A stretch of DNA of 64,000 nucleotides from Dromiciops gliroides. Lineage: Eukaryota > Chordata > Mammalia > Microbiotheria > Microbiotheriidae. A program made the position numbers and the translations under genes. The stretch lies in contig NC_057862.1 of NCBI RefSeq assembly GCF_019393635.1, positions 678,372,314-678,436,313 on the forward strand, read 5' to 3'. Positions 11,851-21,660 of this stretch are shown here, one piece after another. Each line of letters opens with the position of its first letter. Within the stretch, counting starts at the first letter, position 1. The notes under the pieces were generated by a model. That model ran no database searches and was not told the origin of the DNA. It saw only the letters and a list, made by a program, of their open reading frames with translations.

Positions 11851-11866
11851 CGCGCGCGCGTGTATA
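11785..11866 (+). repeat. (TG)n(CG)n alternating purine-pyrimidine tract
   Basis: About 28 TG units run directly into about nine CG units, then TGTATACA. The alternating TG/CG pattern is the classic Z-DNA-forming type. It lies 1.7 kb upstream of the EMX1 ATG. Confidence 0.95.
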
Positions 11867-11869
11867 CAA

Positions 11870-12820
11870 GGATGCTGAGCTGGGGAGCTGGCGGGAGAGG
11901 GAGCCCCACAGCCAGCCAACCGACTCGCCAGCCGTACTCCGCTCCCAACCCGGGCAAAGACTCTACCCAGGGGGTGCGAATAATCTCGCCCGGCCCAGAA
12001 GGGAGACTGAGGCTGGGATTTCCCCACCCTCTTCGCCTCTTCAAATCTCCCTTGAAAAGAAGGGCGAGTTCCCTCTTCTGGGGCTGCACAGAGCTTTCCT
12101 TCGCCACTGGGGACCCCAAAGATGCCAAAGGAACACTACCTGACTCCCAGGGTTCCGAAGCCCCACTTCCCTTCGCTCCCTGACTGTTGGCCTTGGGCCA
12201 GATCCAACTGGGGGCACTGGGGACCGAGCGGGGCGCAAAGCGCCTTCCTGTGTATCTGAGGGATGTACTTGGAGTCATCAGGAGGTAGGGAGAAAAAGGG
12301 TGTCATCCCACTTCTCCCGCCTCCATCCACCTTCTGCGCCAACGTTTGTCCGCGTCTTCCTGACACTCTCAACGCCACAACCCTTGCTCCTAAGAACCTT
12401 GTCCCAGAATCGGCGATGGGCGCTCAAGGAGCGGGGGCAGGATTGGAGGTGGGGAAGTAACAGGTTGGGGGAAGATACAGAGGCGACCTTCGCCTTGAAT
12501 TGGGAAGTTTGGTTCCCCAAGGGGCCTCGGTTTATCCAAAGTCTGGGTTGGGCAGGGTTGGAGGGGGACAGAGGTCTGGGCTCTGACTTCTCCACTCCTG
12601 GGGCGGGCGAGGCTTCCATAGGCCGTCTCAGGGTTGGTGGAGGGGCGGGGAGGTGGCGGAAGGGTTGGGTAAGGAGTGGAAGGCTGACCGCTGAGAAGGT
12701 GGTAGAGGACGAGGCGGAAGAGTAGATGTGGAGGGATAGACGCTGGAGGAGAGGAACTGGGTGGCAGGAATGGGAGGGGCGGCAGAGGGGGAGCGATCCT
12801 GAATCACCCTGAAGTACTCC
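11870..12820. other. Unique GC-rich flank immediately upstream of the CpG island
   Basis: No interspersed repeats or convincing coding frames. Open frames on both strands reflect GC-rich composition. It contains scattered CpGs and pyrimidine stretches, and is most simply the distal promoter of EMX1. Confidence 0.4.
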
Positions 12821-13323
12821 AGTCCTCCTTTTGCCTCCGATCTCAGGTTCCCTCCTTCCCTCCCTCCCTCCCTGTTCCCCAGCCCCTCCCCTCTCTTTTC
12901 CCCTCCCCTCCCCCAGCCCCTAACCCTCCCCCCCCTCCCACCTGGGGGCAGGTGAGCAGCAGCCAATCGGCGGGCGCTGTCCAGGTACCGGCTCCTTCGG
13001 CTCTCGGTCTCCCTGCACGCCGCAGCCTGGGCCGGGCCAGGGGCGGGCAGAGGTGGAGGCGGGGGCGGGAGTTCTCCTTTGGGAGCCGCAGCCGGTGGGG
13101 CTCAGGGGCTTTGGAGACTGCGGCGGCAAGGGAGGGGGCTCCCGGAGCATCCCTCTGGTCCCGAGGACTAGTCACACACCAGATCCCGCCGCTCCAAGGA
13201 AGAATCCAAAACAGTGCTCCTGAGCGCCGGCCACAGCCCCGACCCTCGGGCCTGGGGCGGCGCGGGGCTGCACTGAGCCCGGGCGCTAACTCCGCGCCCG
13301 CATCCCGCCGGGGCCCTTTTCTT

Positions 13324-13364
13324 GGGGGGGGGGGGGAAGGTTTGGGGGGCGGGGGTGGGTGGGG
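13324..13364 (+). other. G-rich tract with G-quadruplex potential in the 5' leader
   Basis: A run of 13 G is followed by AAGGTTT, GGGGGG, C, GGGGG, T, GGG, T and GGGG on the sense strand. There are more than four runs of at least three G with short loops, so it can form a G-quadruplex in DNA and, if transcribed, in the EMX1 5'UTR. A homopolymer of this length is also a likely sequencing-error site. Confidence 0.7.
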
Positions 13365-13462
13365 ATGTGTGTGAGAGCGAGTGTGTGAGTGAGGGAGCGA
13401 GCCAGCGTGTGAGTGTGTGCATGTGCGTGTGTGCATGTGCGTGTGTTTTCGCACACCCCGCA

Positions 13463-13483
13463 CGGCGGCGGCGGCGGCGGCGG
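13463..13483 (+). repeat. (CGG)7 run upstream of the EMX1 start
   Basis: Seven perfect CGG units, then CAGCAGG, lie about 70 bp before the EMX1 ATG. In the EMX1 frame the run reads as eight alanines (six GCG, two GCA). It lies inside the frame that is open from an upstream ATG at 13417. Confidence 0.9.
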
Positions 13484-13551
13484 CAGCAGGGACGCGGTCC
13501 GCTCCACCCCCCCGAGCCAAAGAAGCCCCCTCGCTCGCTCGGGACCCGACC

Positions 13552-14011
13552 ATGTTCCAGCCCACGACCAAGCGCGGCTTCACCATCGAGTCCCTGGTGG
13601 CCAAAGACAGCGGCGGCCCGGGTGGCCCCGGCGGCCCCGGCCCCGGCCCTGGAGGCGGCTCCCACCACTTGGCGGCCCCGGCGGCGGCGGCCGGCGAGGA
13701 GCCTCTGCGGCCCACAGCGCTCAACTACCCCACGCCAGCGGCCGCCGAGGCATTCGTGAGCGGCTTCCCGGCCGCCGCCGCGGCCGCCGCGGCCGCCGCC
13801 GCTGCCGCAGCCGGCCGCTCCCTCTACGGCGGGCCCGAGCTCGTCTTCCCCGAAGCCATGAACCACCCATCCCTGACCGTGCACCCGGCCCCCCAGCTCG
13901 GCGCCTCCCACCTCCAGCACCCGCACTCTTTCTTCGGAGCCCAGCACCGCGACCCGCTCAACTTCTACCCCTGGGTCTTGCGCAACCGTTTCTTCGGACA
14001 CCGCTTCCAGG
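13552..14011 (+). CDS. EMX1: EMX1 coding exon 1 (N-terminal 153 residues plus first base of codon 154)
   Basis: Encodes the N-terminal half of EMX1, a nuclear homeodomain transcription factor of the dorsal telencephalon (empty-spiracles family). Seen: start MFQPTTKRGFTIESLVAK, with an eh1-like Groucho-binding motif (FTIESLVA, residues 10-17); a Gly/Pro-rich stretch at about 22-37; a run of 14 alanines at residues 74-87; then the EMX1 signature YGGPELVFPEAMNHP and hexapeptide FYPW at 138-141, followed by VLRNRFFGHRFQ. The exon ends CTTCCAGG before GTGAGT, a strong donor, leaving phase 1. This ATG was chosen because MFQP is the conserved EMX N-terminus and it has A at -3. Two in-frame ATGs lie 45 and 39 codons upstream with no stop between (see findings). 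EMX2 is excluded because its N-terminal linker differs (ours has RSLYGGPELVFPEAM). The exon lies in a CpG island. Confidence 0.97.
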
Positions 14012-15000
14012 GTGAGTCGTCTACCCCTGCCCCCTCTCCCTTCCGGGGCGGCCCGGGCCCAGCTCCGACCCCCCTCCCCCCCCAACCTTCCCCTCTCCCT
14101 CCCCGCCGCCACCCGCAACCCGAGCCCAACTCGCCGGCGCTGAGTCAGGGAACTGACACCTTTCCCTTTTCGGAACTCAAGCGCGCTCGCCGAAGCCCCC
14201 GGGAGGTGGGGAACAGGAAGCCTGCGGAGGAGGAGGCTGGGGGGAAGGGGAGGAGGCGAGGGTGCTGGGAACCTTTTACCTCTTTGCCAGAAGTTCTGGA
14301 AGAGGGGTGAAGGGGGAGGGGAAAGCCAGGCACCCAGCCGGAGAAACTAGAGGGACGCGTCCAGTTAGTACCTCAGCTGGCACCCAGTCTCGGCGGTTCG
14401 GTCCACTGGATCGGACAGGGTCTCGCCACCTTCGGGGGAGTGCCGTGCTCTTAGCCCCCGGCTAGGGATTCGAGCCCAGCTCCCAGGCTCTCCAGGGAAC
14501 GTTCTGTCTCTAGTGCCGAGAACGGCTCATTCTCGTCCTAGCAGCGAGCGTTCCAAGCCTTGTCCTGGGAACGTTTCATTCCCCATTCCTGCCCCTCACT
14601 CTGAAGGAGGATCTTTGGGATCCTCTCCGTCCACGTCGCTCCTTCCTTCCTCCAGCTGGTCCCAAGGCCGGTTAGTTTTGTTGCTTTGCAAAAGGCACAA
14701 CAAACGCATTAGCAACCGAACCCGCTGGCGCTGGGGTGGGAGCCCTTGTGGAGGACAGTCCAGCAGTCGCCAAGGCGGCCTCGCGGTCCATGGCTTGCTG
14801 ATTGCGAGGTCGCAGAGGCTTGGGGTCCAAGTTCGGACTTTTCCGTGTTGTCGGCTCGGCGCCTGAGGGGTGTCCTGGGCTAAGGGAATGGTGCCCCACT
14901 TCCCTACCTCTGTCCAACGCCTGGTAGGACCACAGCGTCTACAGACTTCCCCAGGGGAAGGCAGCCAGGGAGAGACTGCGCTGCCGCGGCAAAGTACAGA
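14012..15000 (+). other. First kilobase of EMX1 intron 1
   Basis: GC-rich continuation of the CpG island to about 14130, then unique CpG-bearing sequence. The exon 1 frame stays open to 14310, but this is intronic: the donor at 14012 and the join to exon 2 are unambiguous. No repeats are seen. Confidence 0.6.
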
Positions 15001-15290
15001 GGCAGAATTGAGTCAATTTACCGAATAATCAATTCTATCCCCGGAACAGCAAGCGCAAAACGAAGCTTTTCTTCAGTTATTCGGACATTCCAAATGAAAA
15101 GGATCGTAGGTCCATTTTGTTGTCTTTGAAGGGGGACGCTGCAATTACTTTGGTAATTGTCTTAGCTGCCAACCTACTTCACTTTATTAGTGTAGACCCG
15201 GTTACCTCAGATTCCCCCAGCTGCCCTGAACCAACGGGGAGAAAAACTCTGCAGTAATTTAGGATCGGTCTGTAAACAAAACAAATCTCT
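15000..15290 (+). promoter_or_regulatory. Candidate intron-1 enhancer with a paired homeodomain palindrome
   Basis: A repeat-free block about 1 kb into intron 1. It holds a perfect inverted repeat CAATTAC-TTTG-GTAATTG (15142-15159), two back-to-back TAATTG homeodomain cores. Also present are CCGAATAATCAATT (about 15020), CAGTAATTTAGG and TGTAAACAAAAC (forkhead type, about 15271). EMX1 itself has a Gln50 homeodomain, so autoregulation is possible. Enhancer status is inferred from motif density and absence of repeats. Confidence 0.45.
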
Positions 15291-15441
15291 TGAACCTGGG
15301 AGACTGGGGAGCAGCAACGGGAAAAGACTCCACTTACCCGGGCCTGCCCTCTGCTCAGTCCTGCGGCCAAGTCTACACGAGCAAAGTTAAGTGGGAGACT
15401 GGGAAAACTCCGAATAATACTGGCAAAATAATTCATGGACC

Positions 15442-15442
<1 letters not shown>

Positions 15443-15478
<36 letters not shown>
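15443..15478 (+). repeat. (TG)n microsatellite, intron 1
   Basis: About 17 TG units. Confidence 0.95.
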
Positions 15479-15489
15479 GTATGTTGAGT

Positions 15490-17388
15490 ATTGTGCAGAT
15501 TGCCCAGATATTTCAGGCGAAGGCAGCTTCTCTTTCCTTCTCATTTTTATTTCATTTCATTTCATTTTACTTTACTTTACTTTATTTTTTTGTGCCTTGA
15601 ATCATCGAGTTTTTTTGTCTTAATTCTCCCTCCTGGGTATAAGCCAGGACCGCAACCTGAGAGCTTCTCATCCAAGATGAAGAGTCAGAGTAGAGAGCGG
15701 AGCAAGAGGGTCTAGCTTGTCTCATTGTTGCTGCTGTTTTTTCTCTTTACCTGAGATGTGTATGTGCCTGAATTATCCGGATAATTGCCTCGAATCTTTG
15801 CTTCTTTGGGCAATGGGTCGTGTCAATTCAATCTGTTTGTTGTCCACGAAATCGTATTTTGCCCCATCTCGCCACTCTCCGGGTGGGTTCTATTGCCTCT
15901 CCTACGGTACCGGCCCTGCAAGCGGGGGGGGGGGGGGGGGAGGAGAACCAGACAGGCAGGCAGGTTCAGACGGACTGACGGACAGTCGGGGAGAAACAGG
16001 CCAATTTGCCCGTTCTGTTTGTCCCTGAGTCGGGCCTCCAACCTCCCATAGGAACCAGGGGCAGGAGAGGAGAGGCAGAGGCAGAGGCAGATCGAACTGG
16101 GGGGAGAGGGTGAGCTGGAGAACGGAGGGGCCGGCTGAGGAGCCCCCAGCAAGAGGGCCCAAAGCCCTATCGTCTTGCTTCGGAGATGGTTGTCTTGAGA
16201 TCAGAGAGATGGGCTGCGGAGGTCGTCTCCCCTCGGTATCGAATCGGGCTCACAAACTTGTAGGCAACTTTCCTTCGCTCTCTGCCCGCAGCGTGTGGCC
16301 AAGGCCTCAGGAGCTCAGCCAACCCTTTCCCTTCTCCGAGATCAGAGGAACTCAGGCTCCTGAAAGCTTAACTCCGGAGCCCAGAGCTCCCCCGGGAATT
16401 TCCCCCCTTCGTTCTATTTCCCCACAGCCGTTCCGGGGGCTCCGGCACTGCCGGGATGCAGAGGAGCCTTAACGGGAAAACTCGAGGCTTTGAAAAGGCC
16501 CAGGAGTTCCTCTGCCCCCAGAGGGGCCTAAAAGACCCGGGACGGAAGAACTAAATCCTCACGTAATCAAGCTCAGAAGATTTCCCCTTGTCCGACAAAA
16601 TGAGTCCAGGCCGAGGGAATGTTTTCGAGAGCCAGAAATGTGGGTACGCTCCCCACCTCTAAGAAAGACCCTTCCAGATCCCTATCCACCCTCGAACCCA
16701 GAAAGGACTATGAAAGTCGGCCACATTTCGGAACCCCGAGACAGTCGCGATTCCCTGGGCGGTTCGGAGAGCTGAGACATTTCCGAACCTGGACCACGCC
16801 CGAGATTCCATCCCTCCGAATTCCGAGGAACTAGGGGAGGAAATCCGTGGGATTTCGGTCCGTGGGAGCTGCAGACACCGATGGAGCCGGTGCTCGATTA
16901 GGTAGAAGTATGGCCGGGTCAGTTTGCTCAAAAAAAGAGCCCCCCACCCCGGGTCTCAGCTCCAGATCGGCTCCGGCATTTCGATTCAGTGGGGAAACAG
17001 ACAAACGAACGAATGAACAATGTTTGTACATTTCCTGTCTATTTCGCTACGGCGTCCCGGCTTTCTCCCTAAAGTCCCATGCTCTAGGGGACGATGTTAG
17101 CAAAACAAGCTGGGGGGGAAAGCCCAGAGCACAAGGACCCTGTCCCCCCACCCGGGTGATAGAGATCGGGAGCCTCCCGCAAGTCCTCCCTCGGCTCCGG
17201 GAGAGGAATAGCGACAAATTCCGGGCACCAAAAATACTGGGGAAACGTGAGCTCGAAATTAGCAGGCGCTGGGGAACGGTGGCGAGGCTGGGGCCGGGCT
17301 CTGGGTCTGAACTCTGCCTCTCTCCTTGGCCTCGGAGAGTGCGATCGAAAAGGAGACTACCGGGCTGGGGAAGGGCTGGGGTTAGCGA

Positions 17389-17390
<2 letters not shown>
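15490..17390 (+). other. Unique CpG-bearing intron 1 sequence
   Basis: Free of marsupial SINEs, which is unusual for this locus. A short TTTCA/TTTAC-rich run lies at about 15545-15590 and a G-run at 15924-15941. At about 16600-16860 there is an unusual density of TTCCGAA, GGAA and TTCC words. No coding exon is recognised. The exclusion of SINEs suggests regulatory content. Confidence 0.4.
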
Positions 17391-17443
<53 letters not shown>

Positions 17444-17446
17444 CGT
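17391..17446 (+). repeat. (TG)n microsatellite, intron 1
   Basis: About 25 TG units ending in GCGTGCG, directly upstream of the candidate module at 17460-17720. Confidence 0.95.
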
Positions 17447-17459
17447 TTGCCCCGGGAAT

Positions 17460-17720
17460 GAATTCTATTTCCCAAAGGAGGAGAAGCCCACGGAGAGGGG
17501 CGCAGGGCATATAGAGCTCATTAGATAGCTCCCCATGCAAATCCCCTGCGGCCCTTCCCCTCCCTCCAGTCCCCCTCCCCAGCCCCGCGGCCCGCGGGAG
17601 CCAGGGGTGCATCAAAGGGCGCCTTTGTTCCGGGCAGGAGCAGAGGGATTAGGTTATCTCTCTGCTGCTGCGGCCGAGGCCAATTCTCTGGGCTCGCTCG
17701 GGGCTCTGCGGGCCTGAGAG
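17460..17720 (+). promoter_or_regulatory. Candidate intron-1 cis-regulatory module (POU octamer, TCF/LEF, OTX, GATA sites)
   Basis: A repeat-free block with clustered classic sites: GCTCATTAGATAG (homeodomain), perfect octamer ATGCAAAT (17535-17542), ATCAAAG (17611-17617, TCF/LEF), CCTTTGTTC (17622-17630, SOX-like), GGGATTAGG (OTX/bicoid type), GGTTATCTC (GATA type) and GGCCAATTC. Clusters of POU, SOX, TCF and OTX sites are typical of forebrain enhancers. Conservation was not tested. Confidence 0.5.
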
Positions 17721-19070
17721 ACCCCGAAGCTGGTGCTGCCCGGGATCCCGAGCCCCCAAGGGGAATGGAGTGGGGAGTGAGGCCTAGGAGGATGGGGGCG
17801 GGGGAGCTCATTTCACCTTCCAAACCCACTTTCCTCCAAAGTCCCGGACTCCGCACCCCAAGCCCTGAGTGCGCGAAGGAGCTCGGAGCGCCCTTCCCAG
17901 GGCCTTAGGGTGACCGGGCCTCTCTTTGCCTCTTACTTATGTCCAGGCCCTGAGAGTGTTGGGGGTGAAGTGGAGAGGGGAATGGGTGATTCAGCTCCCT
18001 TTCTCTTTTCTTTTTCTCCTGCACCTCCTGCGGTGCAGGAGGGGAGGCCTGGGGGACCCCCTGAATTTACATTCTGCTCGACCTGCTTTCCCCTTGTCTT
18101 AGTAGACGCTGAGTCACTTTCCCCTAGGGTGGGCAGAGAGCCTGGCCAGGCTGCAGGCGCTGGGCCTGCCCAAGGGTTGGGCCTCAGCCCGGACTCATGG
18201 AGCTCAGTCTGCCCCCTCCTCCTCCCCCAATTTCCCCTTTTCAATCATGTCCATAAAGACCGTGTCTTGGCTGGGAAACAACAGGACACACACGGAAATC
18301 TACCCAAACATTACATCCATCAGCAAACATTGATTAAGCACCTACTGTGTGCAGGGCCCTTCACTGTGCAGACTTTTCGCTCACATGTACATATGCATAC
18401 ACATTTACAGACTCACATACATGTACAAACAAATGTATTCGACCTCACATCTACATACATATAAAGACTAGCAGAAACTCATGCGAACATACACATATGT
18501 AGACCCAGATACATATGAATATACCTAGATTTAGATACACACTAAAAGTGAAACAAACACAAGTATTTGTTCATCGACAAACATGAAAATTCTCCCATAT
18601 TCACCTATGGGTACACAGACATCAAAGTTCACCCAGGTACCACATATTCACAGATAAGAACATACATGTTGGCCAAGGCCTCCCAAGCACCAATTAACTG
18701 AACTAGGAAACACAAAATCAACAAAACAAAGCTTTCTCTTCTACGCGATGAGAAATGTTTTAATCTCTTTCTTTATAAAGGTGGGGAGACAATCAAGTGA
18801 CTTTTCAGCGTACTGAACCACTCTGTTCACAGATTCCCTTAGGGTCTTGTTAACAAGACCAGATTCACAAGTACATGCAGAGATGCACAGCAGCCTGTGT
18901 GTATGTAAAAATTCATAAGATTAAGAAAAATACACACATGCATACATACATGATCCCTGACCACAAGCACAAAGATTGTGCTTGCACCAGCCTTTGGAAT
19001 TATGGTATCTAAATAATTGTCAGAGTCATCTGGCCCCTCTGCACATACACTGCTTTTGGCTGATTTGAAC
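17720..19070 (+). other. Intron 1, mostly unique
   Basis: Contains a hairpin (CCTGCAC and GTGCAGG at about 18018-18039), an AP-1/MARE-like GCTGAGTCAC (about 18108) and a short L2-like 3' fragment near 18320-18360 (AAGCACCTACTGTGTGCAGG). A CA/TA-rich tract (ACATACATGT words) fills 18380-18680. No gene is seen. Confidence 0.4.
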
Positions 19071-19868
19071 AGAGCCCTGCGCAAAGGGGCATCTATCTGG
19101 GTGTGGGGAGGGATCAGAGCTCTCCATTCCCCAGAAAGCTGTTTCCTTTCCCCAGGTCCCATAGAGGTCAGATATAAGCCCGAGGGGACACACACATGCT
19201 CAGTCACACACACTGACCCACAATTACACAATCACACAACACCAAGCAGCCAGTGCTCTGACACACAAAATCCTACAACCACTCGGAGTCATGCACATGG
19301 ACAATAATAAATCGAATCTGTACAACACTTGAAGGTTACAAGGGGTTAGCCTCACAAGAATCCTCAGGTGGCTAAGTTCTGGTACCATGGTCGACATTTG
19401 ACAGTTGGAAAAACTGAGGCTCAGTCCCTGAGAGGTGTCGTGACTTGGCCAGAGTCATGGGACCCAGAACCCCTGACACCAAGTCCAAGCTTCTTCCCAC
19501 TACGTGACACTGACTTTGTGAATTTCGGATTTGCACAGCTCCCCCCTCCCCCACCAGCCGTTCCCCTCCTCTCCTTGCTGACCCCCTCGGTCCTCATCCT
19601 TTACTCTTCACCGGGTCTGAGGCCACACCAATCCACCAAGAAACCTTGATAAAGCACCTACTCGGTGCTGGACACCACGGATACACAGAAGAGGTGGAGC
19701 AGCAAGTCCTCCCCAGGCCAAATATCTGACTCGGCAGATTAGAGATTGTCCGTGCCCTCTCTTATCAGGGATGGAGGAAGAGGCAGGTAGAAAGGCGGCT
19801 CAGCTGGCATCCCAGATGATAAAGAGGGGAGGGAGGGCCTCGGGCTATTTGCCAGATGGAGACCGATC
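19071..19868 (+). repeat. Left arm of a long inverted duplication in EMX1 intron 1
   Basis: Read base by base against the reverse complement of 25443-26245, this arm shows about five mismatches and one 8-bp length difference in roughly 800 bp, about 99% identity. It carries an old minus-strand MIR-like segment (about 19341-19510), an ACACAC-rich stretch and GATA-like sites (CTTATCAGGG, CAGATGATAAAG). Outside the core, similarity to the partner seems to continue for tens of bases at much lower identity on both sides. The spacer is about 5.6 kb. Confidence 0.95.
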
Positions 19869-19899
19869 CCCCAACTCTCTCCTTGCTCCCCCAAAGTTT

Positions 19900-20146
19900 T
19901 AATCTGCACTGAGCCACCTTCAGTGTTTTCTTGGGTCTCCCTTGTGACCAATGACATGTGTTTGTGAGATGGCTGGTTGTGTTAATCTGTGGCAGAATTT
20001 GTCTCTGTGGGGAGTCAAGTGAATTTTTTCTGGGATCAAACTCACCACATTAGACTCATTAGCTGTATTCCTACCTACACAGTACATAAATACATTTGGC
20101 AAACACTCCTGTTCAGAGAAAGAGCTATCAACATTCGAGCATGCAC

Positions 20147-20191
<45 letters not shown>

Positions 20192-21110
20192 AACGAACAG
20201 CTCAACTTAACATGCTGCTTGTATGACTAAATCATGAAATTGGGAATGAGACTCTCCATCTTCGTTCTGTTCTCTGTGCCTCGGTCTCCCTTCATTTTAG
20301 GCTTCCCTCCTATTTCTTACCTTCCAAAGAAGCTCCTCTTGGCTCTGCTGATCTGATAAAGCCTTTGGAGAAGTGAGTGGGTTAGAGGAAGCCAGGCATG
20401 AGCTGGACCAGCCTGGGATAAGGCATGGAAGAAACAGAAAGCAGATGAAAGAAGGCTCCCTTAGAAGATAGGGCTAAGGTTAAAGGGATACTTGGAGGGG
20501 GTGGGGGGTGGGGGCTGCCTTCTGTCTCTGAGCTGCCTGCCTCCTGAGACTAAAGGAAGGGGCAAGCCAGTCCTTTCCTCTCTTCTCTGGCAACTCTGTT
20601 AAGAATCAGGCAGGAGTTGGAGATCACTGGGCATTCCAATGAGAAAAACAAAATCAAACTTTTCCTCTTTCTACCACCTTCAAGTACCAGGCTGTAGAGG
20701 CCAAACCCAGGTGCTCACAGCACCGTTGTTCTCCCGGGGACAGCCTCTGTCCCCACCCCTAGCCCCTAGCCTCCTAGTGATGCAATATCCCTCTTCAGTG
20801 GCAATGTAGAAGCACCTTCCAAATCTGGAGAGGAGCCTAAAACACTGAAGGGAAATGAGAAGCGTAGCCCTGGAGGTGAAACTTTATGGACCAGACTCAG
20901 CTGCAGAAGTCAGTGTCACTCTGCCCCCATTCCTGCTGGGGATTCTCTTTTCTCTCACCTTGGTACAGCTGACCCCAACAACACTGGGGTGCTAGGCATC
21001 CAAGAGACCCTTGCCTGGATGTCTCCCAAAGTTCCAGGACTTTCAGTTTAGCTTGTTTTTCTGAGGAACCACAAATTTTTCTGAAATCTCATGAAGTGCT
21101 GTCTTTAAGG
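19900..21110 (+). other. Left part of the spacer between the inverted arms
   Basis: Unique intronic sequence apart from the (CA)n run at 20146-20188. No SINE or coding exon is seen. CAATATCCCTCTTCAGTGGC and neighbouring words are non-repetitive. Confidence 0.4.
20146..20188 (+). repeat. (CA)n microsatellite, intron 1
   Basis: About 21 CA units inside the spacer of the inverted duplication. Confidence 0.95.
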
Positions 21111-21299
21111 TCAGTTGTTATGGTTTATAGAAAACTCATCCCCCCCCCCCCAATTTTTTATGTGTGTGCGTTTAACTTTAACTTCGTTCTTACATTTCTG
21201 GTTGCATCTCTTCATGTTTATAATCCATCTCTGTCGTTCTTTTTTTCAGTGTCTGGTGCGTTATTATAATTTTCCACATTTTGTTCTAAGCCATTGGTT

Positions 21300-21535
21300 A
21301 TTATTTGTATTTTAAAATATATATTATTCATTTCATCAAATATTTCCAAATTGTGTTAAAATTATAATTTTCATTAAACAAATTAAGTTCCAATTTCCTC
21401 CCTTCTGCCTGTCCCTCCTCTACCTCTTGAGAAGGCAAAGTAGTATGATATTGATTATACATGTGAAGTGATACAAAATGTATTTCCATATTAGTAATTT
21501 CATTTGTCTTTTAAAATTCTTAGTTAAGGTTTTAT
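21300..21535. mobile_element. Marsupial LINE 3'-UTR-like fragment
   Basis: AAGTTCCAATTTCCTCCCTT, TGATATTGATTATACATGTG and TATTTCCATATTAGTAATTT are words of a very common marsupial dispersed repeat that I associate with L1 3' regions. The assignment is from memory. Confidence 0.5.
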
Positions 21536-21538
21536 GTT

Positions 21539-21573
21539 TCTTTCTTCCTTCCTTCCTTCCTTCCTTCCTTCCT

Positions 21574-21653
<80 letters not shown>

Positions 21654-21660
21654 TTTCTTC
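21539..21660 (+). repeat. (CTTC)n(CTTT)n microsatellite
   Basis: About eight TTCC units followed by about 20 TTTC units; it adjoins the LINE-like fragment at 21300-21535. Confidence 0.95.

Larger units (their letters stand above)
12820..13551 (+). promoter_or_regulatory. EMX1: EMX1 CpG-island promoter and 5'UTR region
   Basis: GC-rich and CpG-dense sequence leads into exon 1 and continues to about 14130. No TATA box stands out. A CCAAT box lies at 12963-12967 (AGCCAATCGG), and GC boxes (GGGGCGGG type) at 13040-13047 and 13061-13069, consistent with a TATA-less, Sp1-type developmental CpG-island promoter. The transcription start cannot be fixed from sequence. If it lies near the GC boxes, the 5'UTR includes a G-rich tract (13324-13364), a TG-rich stretch (13367-13449) and a CGG run (13463-13483). 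These limits are a judgement on composition, not a calculation. Confidence 0.75.

Noticed and set aside
1-12800. SPR, the expected upstream neighbour of EMX1
   Set aside because: No sepiapterin reductase-like frame is visible; in human it lies further away than this window reaches.
13168-14118. A 316-codon antisense frame over EMX1 exon 1
   Set aside because: GC-rich shadow of the sense exon; Arg/Gly-rich with no family signature.
14012-14310. Exon 1 reading on to 14310 as a longer EMX1 isoform
   Set aside because: A strong donor and perfect linker continuity with exon 2 support splicing at 14011; the read-through sequence is not EMX-like.
19368-19649. A 93-codon frame found identically at 25659-25940 on the minus strand, looking like a duplicated gene
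   Set aside because: It lies inside the 99%-identical inverted arms, so identity says nothing about coding. It runs through an old MIR and has no domain.
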